Positions 48,170 to 59,929 are shown, numbered from the stretch's first letter. The stretch is 64,000 nt of DNA from Podocnemis expansa (GCA_007922195.1 ML681995.1:348314-412313); one strand, 5' to 3'. Notes: a model not told the origin generated them from the letters alone. Program-made: numbers and translations.

Positions 48170-49760
48170 ATTAAACACAAACTTAATTTGGTGGATGTTA
48201 AAATTATTACAAAGTCATTAGCACTCTCTCGCTCTCTCAATTAGGAGTCTTTAGATCTAACATAGTATTCCCAGTGAGGAAGGCATTCTAATAACTTCAG
48301 TATTATTATTTTCTCTTTTCTTTATACATGGTAAGAGCTGATGCTGCCAATTAAGCAGAGGTCTTCACTGAGCTGTCCGCAGTGATGTCCATGTGCCCAG
48401 TAATGTCACTTGTGGAAAATTCTTTCAATAGTGGCTAAAGTTAATTTAGAATTCAGCCATGCACATGGGTAGTTCAAATTATTCCTTCCTATGTGCATTA
48501 CTTTTCATTTGTTGTCCATGAATTTCATCTGCTGTTATGCTACTGATAGGTGTAGCTTTGAGACTACTTATTTCACCCTCTCTCATACTGGATAGTATGT
48601 GTAGTTCAGTGCTACTCAAAAGGAACAAGGGTATCAGAACTTAGGTCTTTGGTTAGGTCTGTGTGATGTTCTCCAGGCTTGCATTGCTTATGATTGACTG
48701 CAGTAATTTTGTGTTGAATGCAAATTTGGTGACCTTGCTGTTCATTTCCCTTTTCAGATCATTAATAAATCTAAAAACTTAGGCCAGAGATAAGACTATT
48801 TCTATAAAATCTGAAGTAAATTAGACAAGAAGTTCTCTTTAGTAAAACACTAAAACGAAAGATGTTCCTGGGTATCCAAAAAGTCTAACTCCCCGTATCA
48901 GCACCACCGCTACCACCACTTTGTAGTTAAAAATGGAGATAGAGAACCTAAGTTAATGGGCACATTTGGTTGAGACCTAGTGCATGGGACCAAAGTGAAT
49001 GTACTTCCATTTAAAAAAAATAACACTTCGGATGATCACTTTGGGTTCAAAGCAGGGTACAAAATGAGAGACCTAAGGCTTCATGAAAATAGCACATTTC
49101 TAGCTCTTTTCTTGTGGGACTAAATTTTATGTGTGATCTGAACCATGGGGCTTGTAAGTAGAGGCAGGAGATTCCTTCTCCTGCTTCACAGAAGTGAAGG
49201 TAAGGGTCCAAATTTTTTGTAAATTGACACACCCTTCTTAAAAAAAGAAATGTATTCTCTGATTACAAAATGTCAAGCTCCAAGTACCTTCTAAGATGCT
49301 CAGAAGACCCTGAACACCTTGCAGGCTTGGGCTACACTTGAGATGAAAGTTATATAGTCTCTTCTGTAGTGCCCTGGTGCTGAAATCACTTGGAATCATG
49401 ATTTGGGCATGGTGATCTAGCTAGTGGGTTGAGCTTATGCATGTGGTATAAAATTGTGAGGCCCTAAATAGCTCTATAGGCAGCACTGGATCACTGGTGT
49501 TGGTCTTAGGTATCAATATACTCGAAGCTTTGTTGCACTTTGTATTCTTGGTTTTCTTCTCAGAGATGATATGTTGATCTGTGTATGCCATGGAAGGCTT
49601 GTCTTTCTCCAATCAGCCTTTCTTGCTCAATAATGCCATTTGGCAAGGTGGGGTGGTCTCTATCCAGAAATGATGATGTGGTTGACAATGACAAAAATAG
49701 GTAGAATTCTAGGTGTAAAGTATATAAAAAGAGTACCGATGATCATTATGTATGAACAAG
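48170..49760. other. Unassigned stretch
   Basis: No gene or repeat recognised. Includes CACCACCGCTACCACCAC near 48902 and a poly-A run near 49012. Frames at 49047-49232 and 49421-49612 show nothing. Confidence 0.4.
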
Positions 49761-49764
49761 TGGA

Positions 49765-50020
49765 TTGGTTACTGGCCTGGGATTTTAGAAATGTGGGTTC
49801 TATCCCCAGCTCTGTCATAATTTGCTGTGTGATTTTGGGCAAGTGACTTCATCTGTTGGTGCCATTTCCCTCCCTCCTTTTGTCTATCTAGTCTGTTTAG
49901 ATTGTAAGAGCCATTAGGACATGGACTGCTTTGTGTATGTATGCACATAATGCCTGGTACAATAGGGCCATAGTTTCAGATGGGGCCTCTAGATGTTACT
50001 GGAATGTATAAAAATGGATT
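49765..50020 (+). repeat. MIR/CORE-type SINE with sauropsid tail
   Basis: TTACTGGCCTGGGATTTTAG, GTGGGTTCTATCCCCAGCTC, TGTGTGATTTTGGGCAAGTG form the MIR body; GATTGTAAGAGCCATTAGG, ATGGACTGCTTTGTGTATG and ATGCCTGGTACAATAGGGCC form the tail. A nearly full-length copy. The two overlapping frames at 49640-49846 are part of it. Confidence 0.85.
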
Positions 50021-50854
50021 AATAAACCCAAATAATTAATCTACCACTGATACACACTCAAAAAGCACAAAATCCCTTTGTGTTCACAGCCATAGCTAAA
50101 CACGAATCACATTTTTTGTTTTTAAGTCCAACTACGAAAACCCAAGCATTTACATTATTAAAGAAGAACGTGACCTTTCATCTAAAACATAAGGAAGGCT
50201 GCTGGCTAGGGCAAGCCTTCTTGCACTCTGAAAACACTGAAGTGAAGTTGTAGTACTTAGGCCTGTGGTCTTTCGCATGCATGCCACACTTCTTGAATGC
50301 TTACAAAATTCTTCTAGTCTCTTGATGATAGTTTCTGATAAGGCCTTGCATTCCCATCATGTTCTTGATGATTTCCCTTCTTCAAGAACTATGGCGTATG
50401 CAAATAATTAAAAAAAAATCCTGCAGAGACAGAGAGTCTGTGTAAAATATATTTTAGGGGAGAATAAAAGTTATAAATTGTTGATGAGGTTCACTGAAGG
50501 AATGGCCTCATGTTTCTAATGACATCCCTTGTGGCTGTCTTTATTTGCTGTTTAGACTGGAAATTGAAGGTAAACTTGAGCTTAGTCCTCTTCCAACAGT
50601 AAACAATGGCAAAATATTCGTTGACTGAAAGTGAAAATAGGGTCAGACCTTAAATCTGCTTTCAGGTTATCTCAAGGTTCAGTAACAAATAATGCTACAT
50701 AAGTCTATGCTGAAAATTTTTATTAACTTGGTTTTACTCTAGACCACTCAGAAATCTAGTAGCTGGAATAGTATGGAGAGGTTTTCTTATCTATCTGTGA
50801 GCTGTTATGACACCCGTAACCTGACTGACCTCTCTACAGTCTCTTAATGTGTTC

Positions 50855-50942
50855 ATCCACACAGCATCCCTAAGAGTAGTGCTGTAATGTACAAGGAAGC
50901 ATTATCCCAATTTTACAGATGGAGAATGAAACCAGAAAGCTG
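50855..50942 (-). repeat. MIR fragment (reverse)
   Basis: CACACAGCATCCCTAAGAG, TTATCCCAATTTTACAGATG and GAGAATGAAACCAGAAAGC are the middle of MIR in reverse; it stops where the MITE at 50943 begins. Confidence 0.65.
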
Positions 50943-51268
50943 CTTGTCTACACCACCACTTACATTGGCAAAGCTTTAGTTACTCAGGAATGTGAAAAAA
51001 ACGATCCTCCAGTGACATAAGCTTTGTCGGCATAAGCACTTGTGTGTGCAGCACTCTGTTGGTGGGAGATGCTTTCCTGTTGACATAGCAACTGCTGCTT
51101 GTTGAACTGGTTTTATTATGTTTACAGGAGAGCTCTTTCCCACCAGCATAACACAACTACATGAGTGCATGTGCTGGCAAAACTTATATTACTCAGGGGT
51201 GTCTGTTTTTTCAACATCCCTGTGCAACAAAACATTTGACACAAGTGCTAGTGTAGACCAGGCCTTAG
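50943..51268. mobile_element. MITE (GTCTACAC-ended)
   Basis: Left CTTGTCTACACCACCACTTA and inverted right AAGGCCTGGTCTACACTAGC bracket 326 bp. The outer thirds mirror each other (TTACTCAGGAATGTG at 50980 and TTACTCAGGGGTGTC at 51189; TCGGCATAAG and CCAGCATAAC). Related to 29787-30026. Frames at 50976-51170 and 51118-51306 lie inside it. Confidence 0.8.
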
Positions 51269-51990
51269 GATCCGATCCTCAATGGAGCTGCACCTTTCTA
51301 TACTAGCTGAAACCCTGGCTGAAAGTCATAGAGGAAGTCAGGGACATAGCCAGGAATTTCTCTGCAGTGAAGACATTTTTAACTCTCTGACATTGAATAC
51401 TAATAATGCTGGGAAGAATAAATGCATTTAGGGAGCAGACAGCAGATGGAATTTGGGGTTCATCATGGCTTTCTCCCTGTTTTCCCATTCCATGGTTGGG
51501 AAGACGGGAAGTGCAGTTGATTGACTGAGACGTGACAGAATTTTGTGGGCTGATCAGAACAGCTGGCGCAGGGAAGTTGCTGCTAGCAACTGACGGGATG
51601 TGTGATGAGGGTATTTGGCTGACTTCAGAAATCTGAATACAGCAGTAGCCAGTGACCTATATAGTCATTTTGCTCATCTGTACTATAGTCACCAATCTTC
51701 CAGGCCATCCATCCTGTTATCCTGTATGGAGAGTTAGCTCCACGTGTTTTATCATCAGCAGAAGGGAATGTTCCCCTCCCAAACTCAGAGGTTTAGATTT
51801 GCCCTCCAGTGTTTTTAAATAGGCAAAATTGATAGGTAAGAAGGAAATCCATTTAAACCCAGTAACCCTGCAGTCAGAATGTCTAACGGCAAAAGAGAAC
51901 TTTTCTTAACACCTTTTCAGCTTAGCTCCTCTCTTCTGTGGAGCATGAAAAATAGGCCGTGTGTGAGGAAGCTGGTGATAATGCACTCTA

Positions 51991-52042
51991 CTGATACTGA
52001 AACTGTACTATCTATATCAGAATAAGGTAGTTTCAGTATCAG
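51991..52042. repeat. Perfect 14-bp stem hairpin
   Basis: CTGATACTGAAACT (51991-52004) and its exact inverted copy AGTTTCAGTATCAG (52029-52042) enclose a 24-base loop. Pairing does not extend beyond the 14 bp on the outer side. Confidence 0.9.
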
Positions 52043-52607
52043 CATGGTAAACACCTCGTTGTAAGAGGTTCTCCCTTCCCCCCATATTCAGCACAATTTC
52101 CCTTGACTTGCTGACCTCCTAAAATGTTACGGTGTTAGATTGCCAATCAAACAGAAACCATACTGCTGACATTAGTACACAACATACGAGAAAACTGTTT
52201 GGGGACCCGTTTTTCAAAGAACAAGAATGACTTACATTCTTAAATGCTGATATAATATCTGGAAGGCTGCTGCCATCTGGTGAGTCAGCAGACAAAAGGC
52301 AGTCATACGAGTGCTGTTATCCAATCAGCTGGTCTGAGGAAAACACGTTGTTTCTGTTAACAAAACAAATCCTGCACCTTTATAATAGAATTTCTCCATA
52401 TAGATGAGGATCACGAGATCTAGGAAACAGCAAATGGAAAACAAAGGACTTATTTTTTCACTCAAAATATTTTTTGATTACTTTCTCCCTTACACACTTC
52501 AGTTTGAGTCTGCTAGCCAAATGAAGGCATGAGAGGAGTGTGTACACACACAGAAACAAAATGTGCTCTATGTGTCTATTGTGTGTGATGTGATTTTACA
52601 TGTATAC

Positions 52608-52725
52608 TTAGACAGGAGCTCTTTGGGGGAGGGGCCATCTTTGTTCACAGTACAGTACCCAGCACAATGGGATCCTGGCCAAATACTGAGGCTCCAAGGT
52701 GCTACTGCAACACAAATGATAAGAA
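52608..52725 (+). repeat. Sauropsid SINE/MIR 3' tail
   Basis: GACAGGAGCTCTTTGGGGG, GGGCCATCTTTGTTCACAG, CCCAGCACAATGGGATCCTG and AGGTGCTACTGCAACACAAA form the conserved 3' tail that also ends the SINE at 49765; here it stands without the MIR body. Confidence 0.7.
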
Positions 52726-54732
52726 ACTAATCATTATGTGCACATATTTTCTCTGCAGTCTCTACAATGTTGATGAATGTTTCGCAGGTAGATGCAATGT
52801 AGAACTTCGCAGAGGAAGAGAATGGCATAGAAATATTATGTTTTGCAACAAACAGTTTTTAAATCAACTGCACTTTTTTGCAGAATAAGTGAATTCACAG
52901 ATCCTTCTGCTCCCTGTCACAGAATAGTGCTTAATAATTCTCTTGCTGATTGCTGTTGTAACTGTTGTGAGGTGATAACAGTATTTGAAGTGCTGTTGTT
53001 CTTTCCCTGGCTACTTCTGCTGTTCCTTTAGGATTGTGGAAAATAACTATCTCATATCTCACAAAGTGTTAACTGTTCACCTCTTTATGGTGATTCAGAG
53101 ATCATATGTGGGAAGCAGCATCCTGGGTTTGGTTTGCATCAAGGACCCTGGGATGTTCTGCAACAGGCAAATACTGCATAATCAGTAAGCCCCAAATAGC
53201 TAACAGTTCTTTCTAACTCTGTCCACCAATAGTGAGGGCCAGACTGCAGGGAGGAATGTTTCATTTCAGAAATGTATCCCTTCATATGCTCTTGTCTGAC
53301 CTCCACGAAACAAGAGAGAAGTATGAAGCCAAATAAAAAGTGGGTGGGCACATAACTCTAGTCTGACTTTAACATTACCCTCTGAGTCCATTAACAGTGT
53401 CAAATATCTTACTTTTTAAAAAAGGAACTCTCTGACTTCTGTTGTGAAAATTTCTGAAAAACAGCCAGAAGATAACCATTTCCTAATTGGATACAACCTG
53501 AGAACAAAAATTCAATGTCTTCTTTGAACAAAGTATTAACAAAAGTCCTGGATTGTCTTTGTTTTGGTATTTGACCTATGGTATCTCTCCAAAAGGTACA
53601 CTTGGTAAACCATATTGAAGTTGCAGGTTGCCTTTGAATCAATGACCTATTTACATGAGTTGAATTTTCCTTCCTTTCATCTGTATGGCAAGACTCTGGT
53701 CAGGAGAAAAGAACCTTGGGCCCTTTGGATGAAATTGTGGCCGCACTGAATTCAGTGGAAAAACTGTCTGTGACTGTAGCAGAGTTAGGTTTTAACCTTT
53801 GTGCTTTTACTTTCTTTCCCAAATTGCCATTAGAATTTTTTTCTCCAGACACCCCCAAGTCAGATAATGTAACATATAATCAGAGTAAATCAGTATAGCT
53901 CTATTGATTTCAAGGGCACTTAGCTAATTTTCATGGCCACTGTCTTTATCCTTGCTTCTCATTTGTTAATCTCTTTCAGTGTATTAAATGTATTTTGTGT
54001 GTCTCAGACAATCAGGCTTAGAGGAATTTGGGCGGGGTGGCCAACTGGGTGGTAAATGAATCTTCCTGAACTGGCCATGTGAGAGTCTGCCAGGAAAACT
54101 CCGGCTGCCAAACCAAAACCTGCAATACTGTTTGTGTTAAAATGTTTACATTATGTTGAAGATGGTATCACAGATCCTAGGGATCAGAAACAGGACACAC
54201 AACATCCACATATTGCGCCCTATTTTCCAGTCCCTATCCAGGAGCTGAGGGGAAAAAAAAATTCTTTTTTCCTTCCTCATGATAAAAGTTTCCTCAATTC
54301 TTTCCTGTTTGCAGTAATTGTTTCAGATACTTCACTAATATTATCCAAGTCAGTATCAGTTTCTGGTAATAAGGAGCTATAAAAACTACAGAAGATGTGT
54401 ACACATATGAATCAAGACCAAGAAGGCAGATAGGTTCACAGATTTTTAAGGTCAGATAAAATAGACGGAGGAATACCTAATCTGTAAATCACACTAGGGG
54501 TTTAGGTATCATGCAGGTTGGTGGTGTCAGGTGGCTTGTGTGCCTGTGTGTGTGCCTTCCAGCAGTGTTCACTGGCAATCGAATAGGGATTCTGGAAGAT
54601 CCCAGTGGTTGGACACAAGCATGTAATGCCACAGTTCATTTGTTGATCTAGTCTGTAGGCATCTAAGTATCATACTGGGGGCATGGCCAGTTTTAGAGAT
54701 ACTGAAGTGCTTATAAATGCAAGTAGGTGTTT

Positions 54733-54784
54733 AGTGGGATTTTCAAGATCCCAGTGGGATATAGATGCTTTCGAAAATCCCACT
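54733..54784. repeat. Foldback repeat
   Basis: AGTGGGATTTTCAAG is mirrored by CTTTCGAAAATCCCACT, with CCCAGTGGGATATAG between. It sits in a wider repeat-like region (54480-54870) rich in AGGTGTTTAG and GGCATCTAAG motifs. Confidence 0.7.
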
Positions 54785-54889
54785 GCATGACTACGAGCAC
54801 CCAAATATAATTAAAAAGCTGGCCACAGGCTCCTAAATCCCTTAGGCACGATTGAAAATTTACTCATTGAACCATAGCTCCTTTCTTCA

Positions 54890-55113
54890 GTCTAAGGCAG
54901 TGTTTCCCAACCAGTGTGTCATGGCACATGGGTGTGCCATCAGGCCTGAGCAGGTGTGCCATGGAAGTTTTGAAAAACTACTCAAAGAGTTCTGGATTGG
55001 CTTATGAATATTCATGAGTTCATTTGGAGACTATGTGGTGGTGTGCCTCAAAAAAATTAAAGGTATCAAGGTGTGCCACAGCAGCGAAAAGGTTGAGAAG
55101 CACTGGTCTAAGG
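54890..55113 (+). mobile_element. hAT MITE with exact 8-bp target duplication
   Basis: The element is 54898-55105 (208 bp), flanked by GTCTAAGG exactly on both sides (54890-54897 and 55106-55113). Ends CAGTGTTTCCCAACCAGTG and inverted right CAGTGCTTCTCAACCTTTTC are typical hAT termini. The interior has GTGTGCCAT repeats. The same family lies at 258-437 in the other orientation. Confidence 0.97.
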
Positions 55114-55114
55114 A

Positions 55115-56338
55115 ATGGCTCAATTTTCATAGATCAAATGATGATAAAATTCTGTGTAAAACATAAATAAAACTACTGAGCAGCTGAATATTAGAGCAAG
55201 GGAGGTGGGCTTTATTCCAAAGTTTTCTGTAAATCTATTGAAAGACAGTCTGCTGTAGAGAAATAAGAGGGAGTTTCTTTTTTTTTTTTTTTGATTAACT
55301 TTTTAATCTAATGGGACAATTTAATCTACTAAGGGACAATTCAGAGAGAGTCTCTGGTAGGCATCAGTAACTAATTGGTCAGTTTGGGAGTAGAGTGTGG
55401 AAGGGCTCATAATACACTTCTGGGTGTCAGTTAACGAACAGCAGGCTTCTGTTATTTCTAGGTGATTCATTGTTTCATGGCTTGTCGAGAACAATTGATG
55501 AGCTAGATATATTTGAGAAGTTCCAAGAGCACAATGTCACTAATGGCAGGATAAACAGACGTAATCTTGTCTGGGATTGCTCACTGCCTGAGAGCTCTGC
55601 TCAGTGCGTAGGTGCAGCATTAGCAGGATGATGCAACAGCCATGTTGAGGGTTGCCGAATCATTCAGGACCCAAAGAGGGAGCAGTGTGACCCTGCATAC
55701 ATTCAGGAGATTCTTCTAGGTTTTGCTTGCGGTAGCAAGGTTGGAGTGCTAATGGGTGTGTTGATTGGTTGGTTGCTTATGGCCACAGCAGGAAGTTAAA
55801 GGGATAGCTGGGGATACTTGTGTTAACAAAAGATGCTTCCTGTCCACCTGCCAATAATTTCCCCTTTTGCTGAAAAATTGATCTCCAAGCCAAAGGGTAG
55901 GTTTTATTGGCAAGAAAGCTTAAACTGCATTATTATGGAATTTTAGGATGTATGTATGTGTACATATTAGTCACCATTTCTCATCTCTGATAAAGAGGAG
56001 CTATGAGAATCAGGCAGAAACCCAAGAATGTTTATATATTCATATGTAATAAAAGAACCAATTTTTTTTCTTGAATGTAATGATAGTAATAATTTGAAGA
56101 ATGCCTATTATGTCATCCCAAGGGATTTATGTTCCATATTCCAATGCATCAAAATTATTAGGGTTTAGTTCTTCGACTAGACAAGCTGTGGTAATTGTAT
56201 CATTGACATCCATTTAGCTATGCCAAATTCTTCTGGGCTTTGGGTAAAAATGCTAGGAAAATTATATTTTGATTAACTACAATGGCAGGACTCATGCTCT
56301 AAAAGGTAATGGGGAGAAATATTTAAAATATATAGAGA
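55115..56338. other. Unassigned stretch
   Basis: A poly-T run at 55278-55292; 55440-55720 is somewhat richer in GC and CpG than its surroundings but has no frame or known family. No gene recognised. Confidence 0.4.
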
Positions 56339-56605
56339 TACAGTGTGGATCGGTTTACCCATGATCAGTTTACCCGTGAATTCGTTTAATGTGTGCTAGC
56401 ATCACGTCCCCCAAAGCAACCAATTTAATACATGGAACTCATTAATGCGCAGTATCTAAAACTGGAAATTGGCCTAAACATGGAAACACATGCAGTAAGC
56501 CTTTTTAGCGCTGCCTTTTTCTTTTCATTGCCATTTTGGTAAGACGTATCACGCTTAATCGCGTTGTCAAGGAACATATAGTATATATTTTTGATTAGCT
56601 GTAAT

Positions 56606-56800
56606 TAAATGCAATAGATATTTTAGTATAGGCTTTAGTTCATTAAGTGCAATACTGTAGATGTTTTAGTATAGGCTTTAATTCAGATATTTTTAGTACA
56701 GTATAGGCTTTAATTCATTAAGTGCAATAGATATTTTAGTATAGTACAGGATTTAGTTCATTACGTGCAAGAGGTATTTTAGTATAGGCTTTAGTTCATA
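56606..56800 (+). repeat. Tandem repeat in the Tigger 5' untranslated region
   Basis: Five units of 32-43 bp built on AAGTGCAATAGATATTTTAG followed by TATAGGCTTTAGTTCATT; the TATAGGCTTTA core recurs near 56628, 56671, 56703, 56746 (as TACAGGATTTA) and 56784. The last unit ends one base before the transposase ATG at 56801. Confidence 0.9.
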
Positions 56801-58528
56801 ATGGCAGGATACAAGTGTCAGCGTTCGTACACCATTGAAAAAAAATTAGCAGCTATAGATCGGGTACATAATGGTGAAACCCAAGCCAAAATTTCTAGAG
56901 CTCTTGGGATTGCTGAATCAACACGACGAGTTTGCATAAAAAATGAAACAAAGCTGTGCAGTTTTGTACAACATGTAGACTCTCAGGTTGGCCTGCAGTG
57001 AAAACATATGTGTTATTTGGCAAAGCCAGCTGTAGACAAAGCATTGCATACATGGTTTGCCCAAGAGAGAGCTAAGAGAATGCCACTAAGTGGCCCAATT
57101 CTCTAAGCCCAAGCAAGTAAATTTGGAACTTTACTGGGGGGTGAAACGTGTTAAGCCAGCAAAGGCTTTATAAGCTGGTTTAAAATTCACTATGGTATTT
57201 CACAAGTTAGCATTTCTGGAGAAAACCGATCAGCCGATGAGACTGCTGCCAATGAGTTTCCTGCCAAATTAAAAACTATAATAGAAACCGAAAATTATAG
57301 TGATGAACAAATATACAACTGTGATGAAACAGCTTTATTTGCAAAGCTTTTGCCAGACAAAAATTTAGCTTTGAAATATGAAACCCATAAAACAGCAGGC
57401 TTAAAAAAATAAGACAGGATCACCCTTCTATTTTGTATGAACAAGACGGGTAGTCACAAGCTCACACTGCTTCTCGCTGGTCTGTTCAATAACCCTCAGT
57501 ACTTTAAGCACCTTAACAAAGCCAAGCTGCTTGTCATATACACCAGTAGTAAAAATGCTTGGATGACTAGGAGCATTTTTGAAGAATGGTTCTGCAACTC
57601 TTTTGTTCCACCTGTTTGTAAACATCTCCACAAGAAAAAACTCAAACCTAAAGCACTGTTGTTACTTGACAATTGTCCTGCCCTTCCTCCTTCTGCATTA
57701 CTGGTATCAAACGATGGACAAATCCATGTGCTATATCGCCCATTCAGCACAACATCAAAAATCCAACCCTTGGACCAAGACATTACTCAAAATTTTAAAA
57801 GCAATTATCAAAGTTAGTTGGTCTCAGAAATGATTTTGTGTGAGTCATCAAGTGTTTTTGAATTCCTAAAAGAATTAAACATAAAAGAAATAGTTTATTT
57901 GGTGAAAAAAGCTTGGGATGGCATAAAACAAAAATCTATGGAAAACTGCTAGACAAAGGTTCTTGGGCCAGCTTTTTCTACCAATGGTTCTGTCTCTGCA
58001 AACCCAAACCATAGTGATTCAGAATCAAAACGTGAAGGGTTTACAGAAGAAGACATCCTGCTAACAAAAACACAAATGAAAGATGACAAAGCTAAATTTC
58101 TTTTTCAATTAATTAAAGACTTTAAATTAGACACATTGCCTGAATTCATAAATGAGTGGCTAGAACTAGATGGCACAACTACAGAAGATCTGACAGAAGA
58201 AGAAATAATTACAGGTTGTGAGGCTGGGTCCGACCGCAAAAGTGATGAGTAACAGTTACAGGAAGAAGGAGTAGATGATGACAACAACAAGAATTGTGTT
58301 GAAAAAGCCAAAATTTCCCATTCAGAAGCGCTAAATGGTGCTGAAACTCTTGCATGATGTATGGAGGAGCAAAATGTGGAGACTATCCAAATTTTACACC
58401 TGTGTGGGATGATCAGTTTTGTGAAGAAAAAGAAAGCGAAGCACAGGAAACAGCAGAAAATAACATCATACTTCATAAAAACTCCATCCCAGCAAGATGA
58501 ACCTGAGGACTGCATAAACTTTATATAG
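56801..58528 (+). pseudogene. Tigger/pogo transposase, eight premature stops, no frameshift
   Basis: One frame from ATG 56801 to TAG 58526-58528 (576 codons with the stop) aligns with pogo-family transposases throughout. In order: an N-terminal CENP-B-like helix-turn-helix (YTIEKKLAAIDRV, ALGIAEST, about residues 9-50); a second DNA-binding part (LHTWFAQERAKRMPLSGPI, about 81-101); a DDD catalytic core with Asp at 57323 (YNCDETALF), 57668 (LLLLDNCPA) and 57773 (IQPLDQD), i.e. 34 residues between the last two; an acidic C-terminal part (58150-58300); and a terminal QQKITSYF. Premature stops are at 56999, 57104, 57152, 57410, 57815, 57950, 58250 and 58355. The protein would cut and paste the element at TA sites; this copy cannot encode it. 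Confidence 0.92.
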
Positions 58529-58889
58529 GCACGCTTCTTGGATTATGAACTCTGTGGACTCACTGTGGAATCATGTACATATGTAATATGTCATCTATGG
58601 TAATACTGTACTGTAAATATTCAAAATGGATTCCACTCTATTTATTAGTATTTTCATGCATAGATCTGTACAGTATTTATTTTCATCACTGTTTTCATGG
58701 TAAAATAAATATGTATTCTTGAATTTGTTTAAATAATTTGTTATGTTTTGGTGATTCCTGTATATTTTTGCATATTTTGTGTTTTAAAAATTGGATAATG
58801 AATTAAAATTTATATTTTTATTTTGCTAAACAAAAGCAAGTTTTGGTAGCTGGGCAGCCCACATTAAGGTACACCAACTGCACTGTGTA

Positions 58890-59590
58890 TGGATTTATTT
58901 AAAAAATACTGTACTGTACTGTATTTTAGGACATTTCGCCATGGTCCCATTTATATAAGTTCTATTTTACATGCAGTCTCTGTGGCTTGCCTCCCGACAT
59001 CCACATGTTAACTGATCCATGCTGTACATTCAGATCTATCGAGCTCTGTGGGAGCTGGGCTTTATTAAAGGCAGTCCTGAGAATGATGAGGAGAGAGTCT
59101 ATGTTAAGAAAATGGTTTAATAATTTGCTAGACCTGGAAATTTGGGGGCTATGACATGAAAATAACACACAGCAGGCGCTTTACAGGAGTCACTGGAGAC
59201 TAGAGTGTAAGCATGAAGGGAAAAAGAAACAGAAAACAGGAATGAGCTAGGCCTGCCAGTACCCAACCACTCTAATTATAAAACACAGAACCACCTATGT
59301 GATCCTTATAGATCATCCTTGTACATTGTTCCAGGGAAGAAACCCTGGGACACATCTCTCATATTTCCTAGGAAGGAAAAATCCTTCCTCACTTCAGATA
59401 TGACAGTTCACCATCACTCTGTACATGAGCAAGAGTCACCATGTTTAAATACAATTTACAGCAGGAGATGATATTGGCAATCAGCTGACCACACTCTTCT
59501 CTGAAAGCTCAGGGAAATGCTACTGCGTTATTATTATACATCACTTACACTGATATTAACAGCACTAATTAATCCTTACGGCAGAAACAA
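58890..59590. other. Unassigned stretch
   Basis: AT-rich, starting just after the Tigger. A CCTAGGAAGGAAAAATCCTTC segment near 59365 is a small inverted repeat. No gene recognised. Confidence 0.4.
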
Positions 59591-59594
59591 CACT

Positions 59595-59722
59595 GTCTAG
59601 TGGCCAAAGAATGGGTCTGTGAGCCAGAAAGTCCTGAATATTGATGCTGGGTCACGTGTGGCCTTGACCATGTCACTTCTCACTAAGTTTGAATCTGAAT
59701 GATGATAATAAGATGAAGGAAA
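59595..59722 (+). repeat. MIR SINE
   Basis: CTAGTGGCCAAAGAATGGG, GTCCTGAATATTGATGCTGG, TGTGGCCTTGACCATGTCAC and GATGATAATAAGATG follow MIR from the tRNA-like head into the core. It is cut by the hAT MITE at 59726. Confidence 0.7.
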
Positions 59723-59725
59723 ATG

Positions 59726-59929
59726 GGCTAGTGCAGTGCTTTTCAAACTTCAGGTTAGCATCCAGTACTGGATCTCAGATCCTCAGGCACTGGGTCACGG
59801 CAGCCTCTGCTGCCACCACCAAAAGACTGGAATGCACTGATCAAAATCTAATTGCTGGGTTGCGGGCATAAGGGATTTTTTTTTCAACTGGGTCCTGAGG
59901 AAAAAAGCTTGAGAACCACGGGTCTAGTG
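59726..59929 (+). mobile_element. hAT MITE with 8-bp target duplication
   Basis: The element is 59734-59921 with ends CAGTGCTTTTCAAACTTC and (inverted right) CCGTGGTTCTCAAGCTTTT. GGCTAGTG (59726-59733) and GTCTAGTG (59922-59929) differ by one base. The interior contains GGATCTCAGATCC and GGGTCACGGCAGCC. No coding capacity. Confidence 0.9.

Larger units (their letters stand above)
51270..54885. other. Mostly unassigned stretch
   Basis: Holds the hairpin at 51991, a SINE tail at 52608, and a foldback at 54733-54784. Open frames at 52667-53188 and 53716-53898 show no recognisable protein. No gene identified. Confidence 0.45.
56339..58887 (+). mobile_element. Tigger/pogo DNA transposon, near full length
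   Basis: CAGTGTGGATCGGTTTACCC starts at 56341 after a TA; the inverted right end reads CAGTGCAGTTGGTGTACCTT and ends at 58885, next to TG where the second TA would be (one substitution) and TA two bases on. Length 2545 bp fits autonomous Tigger elements, which use TA target sites. The transposase frame lies at 56801-58528, preceded by a tandem repeat and followed by an AT-rich 3' region with AATAAA at about 58705. Only the coding strand is broken; both ends are kept. Confidence 0.93.

Noticed and set aside
57496..57783. Minus-strand 95-codon frame
   Set aside because: It is the antisense shadow of the Tigger transposase catalytic core.
58105..58515. Minus-strand 136-codon serine-rich frame
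   Set aside because: Antisense of the acidic C-terminal part of the Tigger transposase; the serine richness mirrors GAA/GAT codons on the other strand.
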